Shown: positions 21,625-33,851, counted from the first letter of the stretch. The stretch is 64,000 bases of DNA from Carnegiea gigantea (GCA_029747015.1 JAKOGI010001555.1:124001-188000); one strand, 5' to 3'. Numbers and translations are program-made. The notes: a model not told the origin generated them from the sequence alone.

Positions 21625-22811
21625 TGATGTATATGTGGGTGGCAAGTGAACCAAATCAAACTCCAACTCAAAATAAGCCAAGTTGGGAAGAGAAATGAAA
21701 GATGGATGAGATGGATGAAGAACTTCACTACACAAGAAAAAGGGATAGAACAAGATCTTGTAATTGAGATAATCCTTCACGGAGCCACTCAATGACTTGA
21801 CCTTGGGCTAATTCTCTTGTCTTAACCAAGGAATCACTCCAATTGGAAAAGGAAGAGAACCTAGAACACCACTTGAATTTACCACAATTCAAGATATAGA
21901 ACTAGGAATTTAGTTGCACTTTTGAGAAACACACTCAAAGTACTTGTATTGCTTTGGAAATTTCTTACAATGCTGAATGATTAGCTTCACATGCCCCCTC
22001 CCCTTTTATAGACTCAGCAAAAGACAATCAAAAGACTCAAATAACTCCTAACAATTAAAACTAGCTAATGAAAAGTTTAAGAAAAATGAAAAGACTCATC
22101 ATAAAAGGGGTGGGGGAGGTTACAAGGAATATTCTAGGATTTTTGCAGCTGATTACATCAATCTAGAAGCATCTAAAACGTGCACAATATCAGCCACACA
22201 AATATATGTAACCTAAGACTCTTCATATTCCCAGCATTAATCCTTGCAACTGCCTCAACTTCAACAGAGCATAAGTTCCAAAATACTCGGCCAAATCACA
22301 CGTTCTTAGGCTTGTTAGAAAGCCCTGGAAGTCTATTTTCCATAATGGGCTCATTTGCTCAATTTGGATAAGCGGGTTGAAAGTTATGGCCCAAACAATG
22401 CACCTATCTCAGACTGGACTGGATCAGCGTAACGTATCTTTGAGTGATATTTTGCCCAATCAAATGATGTCCAAATTAAACAAACTTGGGCTTATTTGAA
22501 AGCTGAAATCTTAAACTTCAAAACCATGTGGAGCCTCAAGTTGTGGGACCACTTTAGGTAGGCCAAAAGTGCACACAAAAAGCGGGAAATTTCTGGATGA
22601 AGGCGGCACTTCCTCTTCGGGTATGAACGCCAATTTCCGGCAAAGTTTTGCAACTTCTTTGACTTCTTCATGGTGTCTAAAGTCCTTGAACTCACATAAT
22701 AAGAGAAAATATGAGAGTTCCCATGCACGCTCTTGTTTGACACTTTTCTTCTTGGAAGTTGACCTTAAATAAAAATAAAAATAAAAATGATGCATATGGG
22801 AATATGCATCA
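21625..22811 (-). repeat. A2 5' LTR
   Basis: 1187 bp, nearly identical to 18867-20052, followed by the duplicated CCCTC. Confidence 0.92.
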
Positions 22812-22816
22812 CCCTC

Positions 22817-23590
22817 ATTCGACCACTCAAGCATAACATGGCACACATGCATTCTTCAGTCCTTTTGAGGTGGCTAGCCGTGCACTCTTACCTTCCTAGC
22901 TGGGAAAGTGAGTCATCTACATTCCTTAATGCATAGGAAAGGTTTAAGAAGATAACTTAAGTGCTTTGTAAAATAAGCTTTTAGCTTTTGGTTTGTATTA
23001 GAGTAAACCGTGTGTTAGGAAGTGATTAGCAAGTTTAATGACTTTCCTCCCTTGGAAGGAAAGCTCATTTGTGTACTCTCAAGGCCATATAAAGCCTTGT
23101 ATGTTCATTTTGAAGGAATAGAGTTGAATTTTCAGTAGAGAGAAAAGACTTTGTGTCTTGTGATTTCCTAAACACTTAACTTGCTTATCCTTAATTGTGG
23201 CCGATTAAGGTGGTGACCAAGTGAGTCTCAATCTTTGGTTAGGTGGTGAATCTTATCCTAATCCAAGATTGAGGGCCCTAAGCTAAATGATTAGTGGTGT
23301 ATCTTATCTAATCATCTAGCTTAGAACTATCCAAGTTTCATTAAACACTCTTGAAGTTCACAAACTAGTTCTTGGTTTCACTCCTCTCAAACCATGAATT
23401 ACCTTTGTTCTTCTTAGTGTCTTTTTATCCTCCTTTACTTCCCTCACTTCCTTACTCCTTTGATTCCTCTTATCCACACAAAATCAAGCCTTGACATAGC
23501 TGATTGCATCGAACTTCCAACAAACTTCAAAGCTACCTCAAACCGTGGAAAGGGACTTACCTAGGCAAGCTAGGCAGCGAGTTGGCACGG
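22817..23590 (+). repeat. G 5' LTR, second piece
   Basis: It continues the G LTR after A2 and matches 43505-44282. A TATA box (CATATAAAG) is at about 23086-23094. It ends inside the GC-rich module (GTTGGCACGG), where truncated element D is joined. No gene lies here. Confidence 0.9.
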
Positions 23591-26494
23591 GGCATCATTG
23601 AGCTTCTCACTAAAGAAGGCAAGGGGCCTCTTCTCTTGAGATAGGATAGCCCCTATCCCAACACCGGAAGCATCACACTCTACCTCAAAGACTTTGGAGA
23701 AGCTTGGTAGAGCTAGAACGGGTGCACTTGTGAGTTTGTACTTGATTTCTTCAAAGGCCCTTTGAGCTTGATTGGTCCACTCAAATCTTTTGGCCTTAAG
23801 CACCTCGGTCATGGGGGCAACAATGGTGCTAAAATCTCTCACAAACCTCCTTTAGAAAGAGGCTAGGCCATGAAAGCTCCTAACTTGTGGAATGGAAGTA
23901 GGAACAGGCCAATCTCGGATTGCTTGGATTTTGCTCTCATCAACATGAATCCCTTGAGCCGAGACAACATAGCCCAAAAATATGACTTGAGAAGTGAAAA
24001 AGTGGCACTTCTCCAAGTTTCCATAGAGCTCTTCTTGAGATAGGATACTCAAGACTTGGTGTAGGTGATGGGCATGCTCTTCTTCACTCTTGCTATACAC
24101 CAATATGTCATCAAAGTAGACAACAACAAATTTGCCGATAAGGGGCTTTAGAACTTGGTTCATAAGCCTCATGAAAGTGCTTGGTGCATTTGTCAACCCG
24201 AATGGCATGACAAGCCACTCATAGAGGCCTCCTTTAGTTTTGAAGGCCGTCTTCCACTCATCTCCTTCATAAATCCGGATTTAGTAGTAGCCACTTCTAA
24301 GATCAATCTTAGAAAAGATGGTGGCTCCATGAAGCTCATTTAAGAGATCCTCCAACCGTGGAATAGGAAAGCGATATTTGATAGTGATTTTGTTTATCGC
24401 TCTACTATCCACACACATCCTCATTGACCCGTCTTTCTTCGGAACAAGCAGGGCCGGCACGGCACATGGGCTAAGGCTCTCACGAATCAAGCCTTTGGCA
24501 AGAAGATCATCTACTTGTCGTTGCACCTCTTGAGTCTCTTGGGGATTCATTCGGTAGGCCGGCTTATTTGGGAGGGTGGCACCAGGGACGAGGTCAATTT
24601 TGTGTTGTATGGTTCTTTTGGGAGGGAGGCCATGGGGAACCTCACTAGGGAAGACATGTTGGAAATCTTTGAGGAGAGAGGAAAGCAAAGGATGGGAAGA
24701 ATCCTTAGCTTCGGCCGGTTCTTGGCCAAGTAAAATCCACTCCTTGAAATCATCATATTCATGGAGTTGGGAATGGAGTAGGGTAGTAAGAAAGACTTCC
24801 ATGCTAGGAGTGTCTTGAGGCCTTTTTTGTGAGTTGGATTTGAGAGGGGTAAGGGTGATCTTTTTGTGGTCTTTGGCAAATGTATATGTGTTTAACCGAC
24901 CATCATGCATCACACTTCGGTCAAACAACCATGGACGTCCCAAGAGAACATGACAAGCATCCATGGGCACAATATCACACCAAATCTCATCCTTGTAACT
25001 TTTACCAATTGAAAAGCTAAGTAAACAACGAGAGGAGATTTGCAAGCCTTTACCTTGATTGAGCCATTGTATGGTGTAAGGGCTTGGGTGTGGAGAGGCC
25101 GATAGCTTGAGTTTGTCCACTAGAGTCTTGGAAGCAACATTGGCACAACTTCCACCATCAATAATAAGAGAGCAAACCTTCCCCTTCACGGTACACCGGG
25201 TGTGGAAGATGTTCTCCCTTTGTTCCATGTCATTTTGGAAAGCAATACCACTCAAGGCTCTTCTTATCACAAGCATTTCTCCTTCATCGGGCCCCTCTTC
25301 GACTTCTTCAAGAGCTTCGGTCATGAAAAGCTCCTTTTCTTCCCCATCATTCTCATCATCTAGCTCCTCACAATGAGCTTGATACTCGGCCAAAGTGACA
25401 ACTCTTTTGTTAGGACACTCGGAAGCAAAGTGTCCAAGGCCTTGACAACGGAAACATCTCTTCTTGTCACTGGGTTTGGGGGGTTGTTTTGAGGGGGTTT
25501 GAGGGGGATTTGGCGGAGGGGGTCTTGTGTTTGAGATTGGAGTTGACTTGGGAGGGTAGTATGAGGGCTTTTGGAATGGGTAAGGACGGGGGTTAGGCTT
25601 GGAGGCCATGCCCTTACCCTTGGCTTTCTTTTGTGACTCCACTTTGTGAGCTAAGGCACTAAGCTCATCTAGGGAAGTGTAAGGGTGGAGTTCAACAACA
25701 TGAGCAATTTCATCATTCAAACCACTCAAGTATCTAATCAAAGTTTGAGATTCATCCTCCTTCAAATCACATTTCAACAATAATTGTTCAAACTCTCTAG
25801 TGTACTCTTCTACACTCTTAGACCCTTGTTTGAGGTGGTGGAGTTTAAGGAAGTTGTCTTGCAAGTAATGGGGTGGCAAAAACTTGGACTTAAGTTTGGA
25901 CTTCATTTTCTCCCAAGTTCTTATCTTCCCTTTACCCTTCCTAACTCTTTTACTCACAATATTAGACCACCAAATGGAAGCATACTTTCTAAGCTTTAAA
26001 GCAACAAGCTTTACCTTTCTTTCATCGGGGATGTCTTTGAACTCAAAGACTCTTTCAACAGTTTGGAGCCAATCCAAGAATACATCCGGGTCAAGTTGGC
26101 CTTCAAAGTTGGGAATATCCACCTTGAAGTCATTGTAGCTTCGCTCTTGAGGCCTATGATGCCTCCTTGGTCTTCTTGCATACACATCCTCACCGGAGTC
26201 TTCAAGAGAGTTGCTTTCTTCTTCCTCGGAGTCATCCGAGTCTTGTTTGCTTACACTCCTAGGACTTCTCAAGTTCCTTCTCTTCTCTTGCATCATGTGA
26301 CCAAGTTGTGCTTGAAGGTACTTGACTTGGGCTTGTAGCTCGGCCTTTTCTCTCAAAGCTTGTTCAGCCACTTGCTCGGGAGTGAGGCTAGAGGTCACGT
26401 TGGCTTTGGAGTGGAGAATTTGTGTTTTGGGGACGAGAGGGGTAGGCACGGTCGTGCTTGTAGGCACGGTCAGGCCGTGCTGTGCTGCTGGCAT
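23591..26494 (-). pseudogene. gag-pol: D gag-pol: gag, protease, RT, partial RNase H
   Basis: The frame is open upstream into the LTR; 26494 is the first in-frame ATG after the primer site. It shows [17 protein letters not shown], gag core ([11 protein letters not shown]), knuckle [14 protein letters not shown] (about 25410-25455), protease [10 protein letters not shown] (about 25135-25165), [12 protein letters not shown] with KIDLRSGYY and [10 protein letters not shown] (about 24085-24115), and RNase H to FFSEKLNDA. Two nonsense codons occur at 24281-24283 (before the IRI residues) and 23852-23854 (LASF-stop). The start codon used by B2 is GTG here. Confidence 0.85.
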
Positions 26495-26554
26495 GGGCTG
26501 ACTGAAAATGGAATGTGGCACGGTCGTGCCACTGTGGCACGGGGTGGCCGTGCT
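26445..26554 (-). other. D leader GCACGG/CCGTGC modules
   Basis: Modules at 26445-26480 and 26517-26554, between PBS and gag core, in the same arrangement as B1 and B2. Confidence 0.75.
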
Positions 26555-26671
26555 ACAATTCTGGTTGTGCACGGTTTGGAAAATGCAAGAGAGCGTGTTT
26601 GGGGTTGTTTTGTGGTTTTGGTGTTTGGTATGTGTTTGGGGGATGGAAGCTTGGCCAAGAGGGTAGCCTAA

Positions 26672-26683
26672 GCTCTGATACCA
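26672..26683 (-). other. D primer binding site
   Basis: The sense strand reads TGGTATCAGAGC, two bases after the LTR end. Confidence 0.9.
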
Positions 26684-26685
26684 AA

Positions 26686-27664
26686 TGATGTATTCAAGCT
26701 TCACTAAGGCAAGTATTTGCTAAAGTGAATCAAGAATGCACTTGGGTAGAAAACATGAAAAGAAAATCAAGAACCAAGATAGATCAAGTGGACTAGCAAG
26801 GGTGATGATAATCCACCTTGGTTTGCACACTTGGGCAAATCTTCTTCCTTCAACTAAGTTACAGAAGTTAATCACCTTCTTAGTTGAATTAAGAAGACCT
26901 AGAGACCCACTTGAGGTTGCCAAACACCCAAGATATAACACTAGGAATTTTGAAGAGAATTTGAGAGAGTTTACAAAACTCAAAGCTGAATGCAAGTTCA
27001 TGTATGTCCTCTTGGCAGCCCAAGGCCTCCCTTTTATAGTGGGGGAAACCTTTAACAAGCTGAAAAAAAAAGGATCCAACAAGCTCTTACACGTCCAAAA
27101 GCATGGGGGGACCAAAAAGCAAAAGACAAAAGCTGAAAAGTGCTTTTTACTTTATGTCAGCAACTTTTCAGTGCACATGGGTCAACTTTAAACAGCTATA
27201 ACTCCTAGGTTTCTCATCCAAATTGGCTGAAATAGGTCTTGTTGGAAAGCTCTGGAAGTCAGCTTTCACAGGGCTCAAGTTGCACGCCATTTGGAGTAGC
27301 CGTTTGGGAGATATCAGGCAAAAGGTGCAGCATGTGCAAACTGGGACAGTTTCTGCTGCTTCTAGAAAAAGGCTCCCATTGACTTATTTCCTAGATACCT
27401 AACCTAGAACTCTTTATATGCCTTTGAAGCTGACATATTAAGGGTTCCAAAAAGTAATTTTGGCAGCCCTTTAAGTCCACCTAAGCTTGGGTAATTAGGC
27501 TTGCAAAACCGGGCCAATTTCTGTCCAAACCGGGCAGCATGTGCAATGCATGTTTGATGATTTCTCGGACCATGGTATGAACCTCTTTGACTTCTTTGGT
27601 GGTTGTAGGGTCCCTTAGGCATGTGGCTTGGTCTTCACTTGTTTCCAAAGGATGGTCCCCATCA
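26686..27664 (-). repeat. D 5' LTR (979 bp)
   Basis: The sense strand begins TGATGGGGACCATCC and ends GAATACATCA. A TATA box (sense ACTATAAAAG) is at 27031-27040. From 27664 to 27481 the phase T-GAT-G is open and encodes a tail with KEVKEVH and NWPGFASLI, similar to the LTR-B tail although the rest of the LTR is unlike LTR-B. Confidence 0.88.
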
Positions 27665-27758
27665 CCGTGCCACCCCTGGCCGTAAGAGTTTGCTTGTTTT
27701 CTAGCCTCCTTTGACGTGAGTTAACTTGGGTTGCTATCCTTCCCTTGGACTTACATCA
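27665..27758 (+). repeat. G 5' LTR, third piece
   Basis: It matches 44309-44399 and ends CTTACATCA immediately before the primer site of G. Confidence 0.9.
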
Positions 27759-27762
27759 ATTT

Positions 27763-27774
27763 TGGTATTAGAGC
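27763..27774 (+). other. G primer binding site (one mismatch)
   Basis: TGGTATTAGAGC differs from the initiator Met-tRNA complement at one base (C to T), four bases after the LTR. Confidence 0.85.
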
Positions 27775-27872
27775 AAGTTCAGAACTTGGCCTGAACCCCA
27801 CGTCATTCCCAGCTTATCTCTGAAATCATTTCAAACACAATCAAACACAAACCGTTCATTCCTGCGATCACA

Positions 27873-30800
27873 ATGAGTACTAGCATGTCTGTGGAAGAAA
27901 GGCTTGAAGTTCTTTCTAAGCAAATGCAAGAAATGAGTGTGAGTAATCGAGAACTCAAAGCACAAAATGAGTACCTGAGGAAACAGCTTGGAAACCATGT
28001 GAAACAAAAGCAGAAACTTCAAGAATCACCAAGCATTCGGACTGGAACAGACTATGGCTATGAAGAGGAAGCTGGCAATGCGTTCTCTGAAGAAGAAGTA
28101 CCATTTGAAAGAATGCAAAGAAGAGTGCGACCTACTTTCAACTCTAATGAGATCAAGGTTGATATTCCTGAGTTCGAGGGTAAGTTAGATCCTGATGAGT
28201 TCATTGAATGGTTACAAACGGTGGAGCGTATTTTTGAGTTCAAGGAGATTCCAGAAGATAAGAAAGTCAAAATAGTTGCTCTTAGATTAAGGAAATATGC
28301 CTCCTTATGGTGGACAAACCTTACTGCTAAGAGAACTAGAGAAAGGAAGAGTAAGTTTGCTACTTGGGACAAAATGAAAGCCAAGATGAAGGCACGGTTT
28401 TTGCCTTCTACGTATGTCCAAGATCAATACATGCTCTTTCATCATTTGAATCAAGGCAAGATGAGCGTTGAAGAATATACTCGTGAGTTTGAGAAACTCA
28501 TGATCAAATGTGACATTCATGAGCCTGAAGAGCAGACCATGGTACGTTACCTAGGAGGGCTTGATCCTAGGATAGCTAACGTGGTTGAGTTGCAAGCTTA
28601 TACCACCTTTGACGAAGTGTGTGTCCTAGCACACAAGGTGGAGCAACAAAGAAAGTCTAGAATGAATGTTCGTGATTCATTCAAGCCTTATTCTACACCA
28701 AACCGTGGGCAACCCTTAAACAAGGGGAGTACCACACCTCAGCCTAAATCATCTACCCCTTTCCCATCTAATCCACAAAAAAACCAAGCTCCTCAAAGGC
28801 CACCACCATCAAACCCCCCACGTCCAAACCCATACCCTGTAAGCCAAAGAAGGTGTTACAAGTGCCAAGGCTTAGGACACATTGCTTCTGATTATCCTAG
28901 TCGAAAGGTAGTCACCTTAGCTGAATGGGAAGCCATAGAGGGAGAATTTGCCGAGGAGAAAGAAGAGGAAAAGGCAGAAGATGCTGAGAGCGATCATGAA
29001 GATGATCAGGAGGAGTTTGTGGAAAACGCAGATGAAGGTGAGATGCTAGTAATTCGGAGGGTATTGAGCAATCAACGAGTTGCTAAGGATGAACAACGTG
29101 AGAACATCTTTCACTCACGGTGTACAGTCCAAGGCAAAGTGTGCTCGTTAATCATCGATGGAGGAAGTTGTGCCAACGTTGTTTCATTGAATATGATTGA
29201 GAAACTGAACCTTCAGTCCACGGCACACCCACACCCATACAACATTCAATGGTTAAATCAAGGCAAGGGATTACAAGTTAACTCTCGTTGCTTGATTTCA
29301 TTCTCTCTTGGTAAGAATTACCAAGATGAACTTTGGTGTGATATTATCCCCATGGATGCTTGTCATATTCTGTTAGGACGACCATGGATGTATGACAGGA
29401 AGGTTATGCATAATGGTTATCTTAATACTTATTCCTTTTCCAAAGATGGCAAGAAGATTACTCTGAATCCTATGTCACCATCCGAACTCCACAAAATGAA
29501 ACCACAAAAAAGCAAAAATCAATCTGACTTGCTTTTGACATATGCTGAACCACTTTTAAAGGCCTCTCAACATGAGTTCAAAGCCTTGAAAGAGTGGATA
29601 TTGCAAGTACAAGATGAGCCACAAACACCACTTCCATCCCATCCCATAGCCAAGGTCATATTGAATCAGTTCAGTCACCTATTTCCAGAAGAGATACCTT
29701 TGGGTTTACCCCCAAAGCGTGACATTCAACATCATATTGACCTTATCCCAGGATCCATTCTGCCTAATAAGCCAGCCTACAGGACAAATCCCAAGGAAAC
29801 TCAAGAGATTCAACGACAAGTTGAAGAACTGATATTCAAGGGGTTGGTACGAGAATCCTTAAGTCCATGTGCTGTTCCTGCTCTTTTGGTTCCGAAGAAG
29901 GATGGTAGTATGAGGATGTGTGTTGACAGTAGGGCCATAAACAAAATTACTATCAAGTATAGGTACCCTATACCTAGGCTTGAAGATATGTTGGATGAAT
30001 TACATGGCTCTAAGGTGTTTAGTAAGATTGATTTGAGGAGTGGTTATTATCAAATTCGTATTAGGGAGGGCGATGAGTGGAAAACTGCTTTCAAGACTAA
30101 GGGCGGATTATATGAATGGTTAGTCATGCCTTTCGGTCTTTCTAATGCCCCTAGTACGTTTATGAGGTTAATGAATCAAGTATTTCGACCATACTTGGGC
30201 AAGTTCGTGGTTGTTTACTTCGATGATATATTGGTGTTCAGTAAGAATGAGCAAGAACATCAAGATCATTTAACTCAGGTGATGCTCGTTCTTGAAAAGG
30301 AGAAGTTATTCGGGAACCTAAAGAAGTGTACCTTCTTTACTCATGAAGTTACCTTCTTAGGTTATATTGTTTCTGAAGATGGTATTAAGGCGGATGAAAG
30401 CAAGATTGAGGCTATTCGAACTTGGCCTGTTCCTAAGAGCATTCATGACGTTCGAAGCTTTCATGGCTTGGCCTCTTTCTATAGGAGGTTCATACGAAAT
30501 TTCAGCACTATCTTAGCTCCTATGACCGAGATTCTTAAGGGTTCCTCATTCACTTGGAATCCTAAAGCCCAAGCAGCCTTTGAAGAAGTGAAAGAGAGAC
30601 TAACTCAAGCACCAGTTTTAGCCCTACCGTGTTTTGAGAAAGTCTTTGAAGTTGAATGCGATGCTTCTGGGGTTGGTATTGGAGGCATTCTTACTCAAGA
30701 AGGACGCCCTTTGGCCTTCTTCAGTGAGAAGTTATGTGATACCAGGAAGAGATATTCAACTTATGACAAGGAATTCTACACCATCATTCGATGTCTAGAA

Positions 30801-31374
30801 CATTGGAACCACTATTTGATTGCCAGTGAGTTTATTCTGCATTCAGATCACGAGGCTTTGAAGTATATTCAAGGCCAACACAAGTTAAACTCGCGCCATG
30901 CTAAATGGGTGGAATTCCTACAGTCCTTTCACTTTACTATCAAGCATAAGTCCGGCAAACTGAATCAAGGCGCCGATGCTCTATCACGGCGTTATCTATT
31001 GATGTTCCAATTAGATGCTTGTATCCTTGGATTTGAGCATCTAAAGGCGTTATATCAGAATGATGAAGATTTTGGGGTGTTATATTCTGAGTGTACTAAA
31101 CATCCCAAAGGGGACTTCTTAATTCAAGAAGAGTTTCTCTTTAAAGGTGCTCGGTTATGTGTCCCCAAATGCAGCACTCGTGAGTTGTTAATTCGAGAAG
31201 TCCATGCTGGATCTTTAGCTGGCCATTTTGGCGAAGACAAGACCCTAACTATGCTTAGGGAACATTATTATTGGCCAGGCATGGAGAAGGACGTTCAAGA
31301 CATCATTAGAAGGTGCAGTACGTGTCAAATTGCGAAGAGTCATTCGCTTCCTCAGGGACTATACATGCCACTTC
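27873..31374 (+). pseudogene. gag-pol: G gag-pol, first part: gag to integrase HHCC finger
   Basis: The frame is open for about 1167 codons. Domains are a coiled-coil-like N-terminus (NRELKAQNEYLRKQL), gag core (residues about 95-210; EFEGKLDPDEF, ALRLRKYASLWW), knuckle (residues about 327-341), protease [10 protein letters not shown] (about 427), RT with [12 protein letters not shown] (about 718) and YFDDILVFSK (about 783), RNase H ([15 protein letters not shown] about 923; ADALSRR) and the integrase HHCC finger (GHFGEDKT to CSTCQ). The knuckle reads CYKCQGLGHIASDY: its last Cys is Tyr. A3 interrupts the gene at 31374. Continuation is at 36329. Confidence 0.88.
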
Positions 31375-32527
31375 TGATGCATATTTCCATATGCATCATT
31401 TTTATTCAAGTCCAATTTCAAAGAAGAAAAGGGTTAAAGAAGATCATGCTTGGAAGTGTGCTTATTTGGTCTTATTAAGTGAGTTCAAAGACTCACGACA
31501 CTATGGAGAGGTCAAAAAGAGGTTAAGCTTTGCTAGAAATTTGGTGCCAAATTCATCCCTGCGGAACCTGATTTTTGTGACCACTTTTGGACAAGCTAAA
31601 GTGGATCCACAACTTGAGGGCCCATGTGCTTTTAAAGCTTAAAATTTCAGCTTTAAAATAAGCCCAAGTTTGTTTAATTTGGACGTCATTTGATTGGGCA
31701 AAATATCACTCAAAGATACGTTATGCTGATCCAGTCCAGTCTGAGATAGGTGCATTGTTTGGGCCATAACTTTCAAACCGCTTATCCAAATTGAGCAAAT
31801 GAGCCCATTCTGGAAAATAGACTTCCAGGGCTTTCTAACAAGCCCAAGAACGCGTGATTTCGCCGAGTATTCTGGAAGTTATACTCTGTTGAAGTTGAGG
31901 CAGTTGCAAGGATTAATGCTGGGAATATGAAGAGTCTTAGGTTACATATATTTGTGTGGCTGATATTGTGCACGTTTTAGATGCTTCTAGATTGATGTAA
32001 TCAGCTGCAAAAATCCTAGAATATTCCTTGTAACCTCCCCCACCCCTTTTATGATGAGTCTTTTCATTTTTCTTAGACTTTTCATTAGCTAGTTTTAATT
32101 GTTAGGAGTTATTTGAGTCTTTTCATTGTCTTTTGCTGAGTCTATAAAAGGGGAGGGGCATGTGAAGCTAATCATTCAGCATTGTAAGAAATTTCCAAAG
32201 CAATACAAGTACTTTGAGTGTGTTTCTCAAAAGTGCAACTAAATTCCTAGTTCTATATCTTGAATTGTGGCAAATTCAAGTGGTGTTCTAGGTTCTCTTC
32301 CTTTTCCAATTGGAGTGATTCCTTGGTTAAGACAAGAGAATTAGCCCAAGGTCAAGTCATTGAGTGGCTCCGTGAAGGATTATCTCAATTACAAGATCTT
32401 GTTCTATCCCTTTTTCTTGTGTAGTGAAGTGCTTCATCCATCTCATCCATCTTTCATTTCTCTTCCCAACTTGGCTTATTTTGAGTTGGAGTTTGATTTG
32501 GTTCACTTGCCACCCACATATACATCA
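31375..32527 (+). repeat. A3 LTR copy 1 (1153 bp)
   Basis: It begins TGATGCATAT, TATA box at 32141-32150 (TCTATAAAAG), ends ATACATCA. A primer site follows at 32530-32542 but leads only to a truncated leader. Confidence 0.9.
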
Positions 32528-32529
32528 AT

Positions 32530-32542
32530 TGGTATCAGAGCC
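32530..32542 (+). other. Primer binding site copy 1 in A3
   Basis: TGGTATCAGAGCC follows LTR copy 1. It sits in the duplicated unit and has no gag directly downstream. Confidence 0.85.
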
Positions 32543-32608
32543 AAGGTTCTTAAGTGACCCGCATCACACCCACATACATCCCAAAAGCCAAAATACAAAA
32601 AAACAAAA

Positions 32609-32672
32609 AGGTGCAGTACGTGTCAAATTGCGAAGAGTCATTCGCTTCCTCAAGGACTATACACGCCACTTC
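32609..32672 (+). repeat. Duplicated 64-bp piece of G integrase between A3 LTRs
   Basis: It repeats 31311-31374 (end of the HHCC finger and the TSD ACTTC) with about two mismatches, directly after an A-rich leader ending CAAAAAG. The presence of host sequence between two LTRs marks it as a junction of a tandem duplication. Confidence 0.9.
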
Positions 32673-33836
32673 TGATGCATATTTTCATATGCATCATTTT
32701 TATTCAAGTCCAATTTCAAAGAAGAAAAGGGTCAAAGAAGATCATGCTTGGAAGTGTGCTTATTTGGTCTTATTAAGTGAGTTCAAAGACTCACGACACT
32801 ATGGAGAGGTCAAAAAGAGGTTAAGCTTTGCTAGAAATTTGGTGCCGAATTCATCCCTGCGGAACCCGATTTTTGTGACCACTTTTGGACAAGCTCAAGT
32901 GGACCCACAACTTGAGGGCCCATGTGCTTTTGAAGCTTAAAATTTCAGCTTTAAAATAAGCCCAAGTTTGTTTAATTTGGACGTCATTTGATTGGGCAAC
33001 ATATCACTCAAAAATACGTTATGCTGATCCAGTCCAGTCTGAGATAGGTGCATTGTTTGGGCCATAACTTTCAAACCGCTTATCCAAATTGAGCAAATGA
33101 GCCCATTCTGGAAAATAGACTTCCAGGGCTTTCTAACAAGCCCAAGAACGCGTGATTTGGCCGAGTATTCTGGAAGTTATGCTCTGTTGAAGTTGAGGTA
33201 GTTGCAAGGATTAATGCTGGGAATATGAAGAGTCTTCGGTTACATATACTTGTGTGGCTGATATTGTGCACGTTTTAGATGCTTCTAGATTGATGTAATC
33301 AGCTGCAAAAATCCTAGAATATTCCTTGTAACCTCCCCCACCCCTTTTATGATGAGTCTTTTCATTTTTCTTAGACTTTTCATTAGCTAGTTTTAATTGT
33401 TAGGAGTTATTTGAGTCCTTTGATTGTCTTTTGCTGAGTCTATAAAAAGGGGAGGGGCGTGTGAAGCTATTCATTCAGCATTGTAAGAAATTTCCAAAGC
33501 AATACAAGTACTTTGAGTGTGTTTCTCAAAAGTGCAACTAAATTCCTAGTTCTATATCTTGAATTGTGGCAAATTCAAGTGGTGTTCTAGGTTCTCTTCC
33601 TTTTCCAATTGGAGTGATTCCTTGGTTAAGACAAGAGAATTAGCCCAAGGTCAAGTCATTGAGTGGCTCCGTGAAGGATTATCTCAATTACAAGATCTTG
33701 TTCTATTCCTTTTTCTTGTGTAGTGAAATTCTTCATCCATCTCATCCATCTTTCATTTCTCTTCCCAATTTGGCTTATTTTGAGTTGGAGTTTGATTTGG
33801 TTCACTTGCCACCCACATATACATCAATTGGTATCA
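32673..33836 (+). repeat. A3 LTR copy 2 (1164 bp, functional 5' LTR position)
   Basis: Copy of LTR-A followed by PBS and gag. TATA box at about 33439-33448. Confidence 0.9.
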
Positions 33837-33838
33837 GA

Positions 33839-33851
33839 GCCACGGTTTTTA
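33839..33851 (+). other. A3 primer binding site copy 2
   Basis: TGGTATCAGAGCC two bases after LTR copy 2. Confidence 0.92.

Larger units (their letters stand above)
18867..22811 (-). mobile_element. Element A2: complete non-autonomous LTR retrotransposon
   Basis: LTRs of 1186 and 1187 bp flank PBS, leader modules and a gag-only gene. Target duplication CCCTC is at 18862-18866 and 22812-22816. It lies in the 5' LTR of G, opposite to G. Its LTR is a variant of LTR-A with an AAATAAAAAT expansion and a diverged tail end (APHGFEV). Confidence 0.92.
23591..27664 (-). mobile_element. Element D: CRM-like Ty3/gypsy, 3' half deleted
   Basis: In minus orientation D has a complete 5' LTR (27664-26686), PBS, gag, protease, RT and the start of RNase H, then ends abruptly at 23591 against the LTR of G. 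Its integrase and 3' LTR are gone, together with about 28 bases of host LTR-G (compare 44283-44310). One deletion after insertion explains both losses. The base set next to its 5' LTR (27665-27669, CCGTG) is the likely TSD. Confidence 0.85.
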
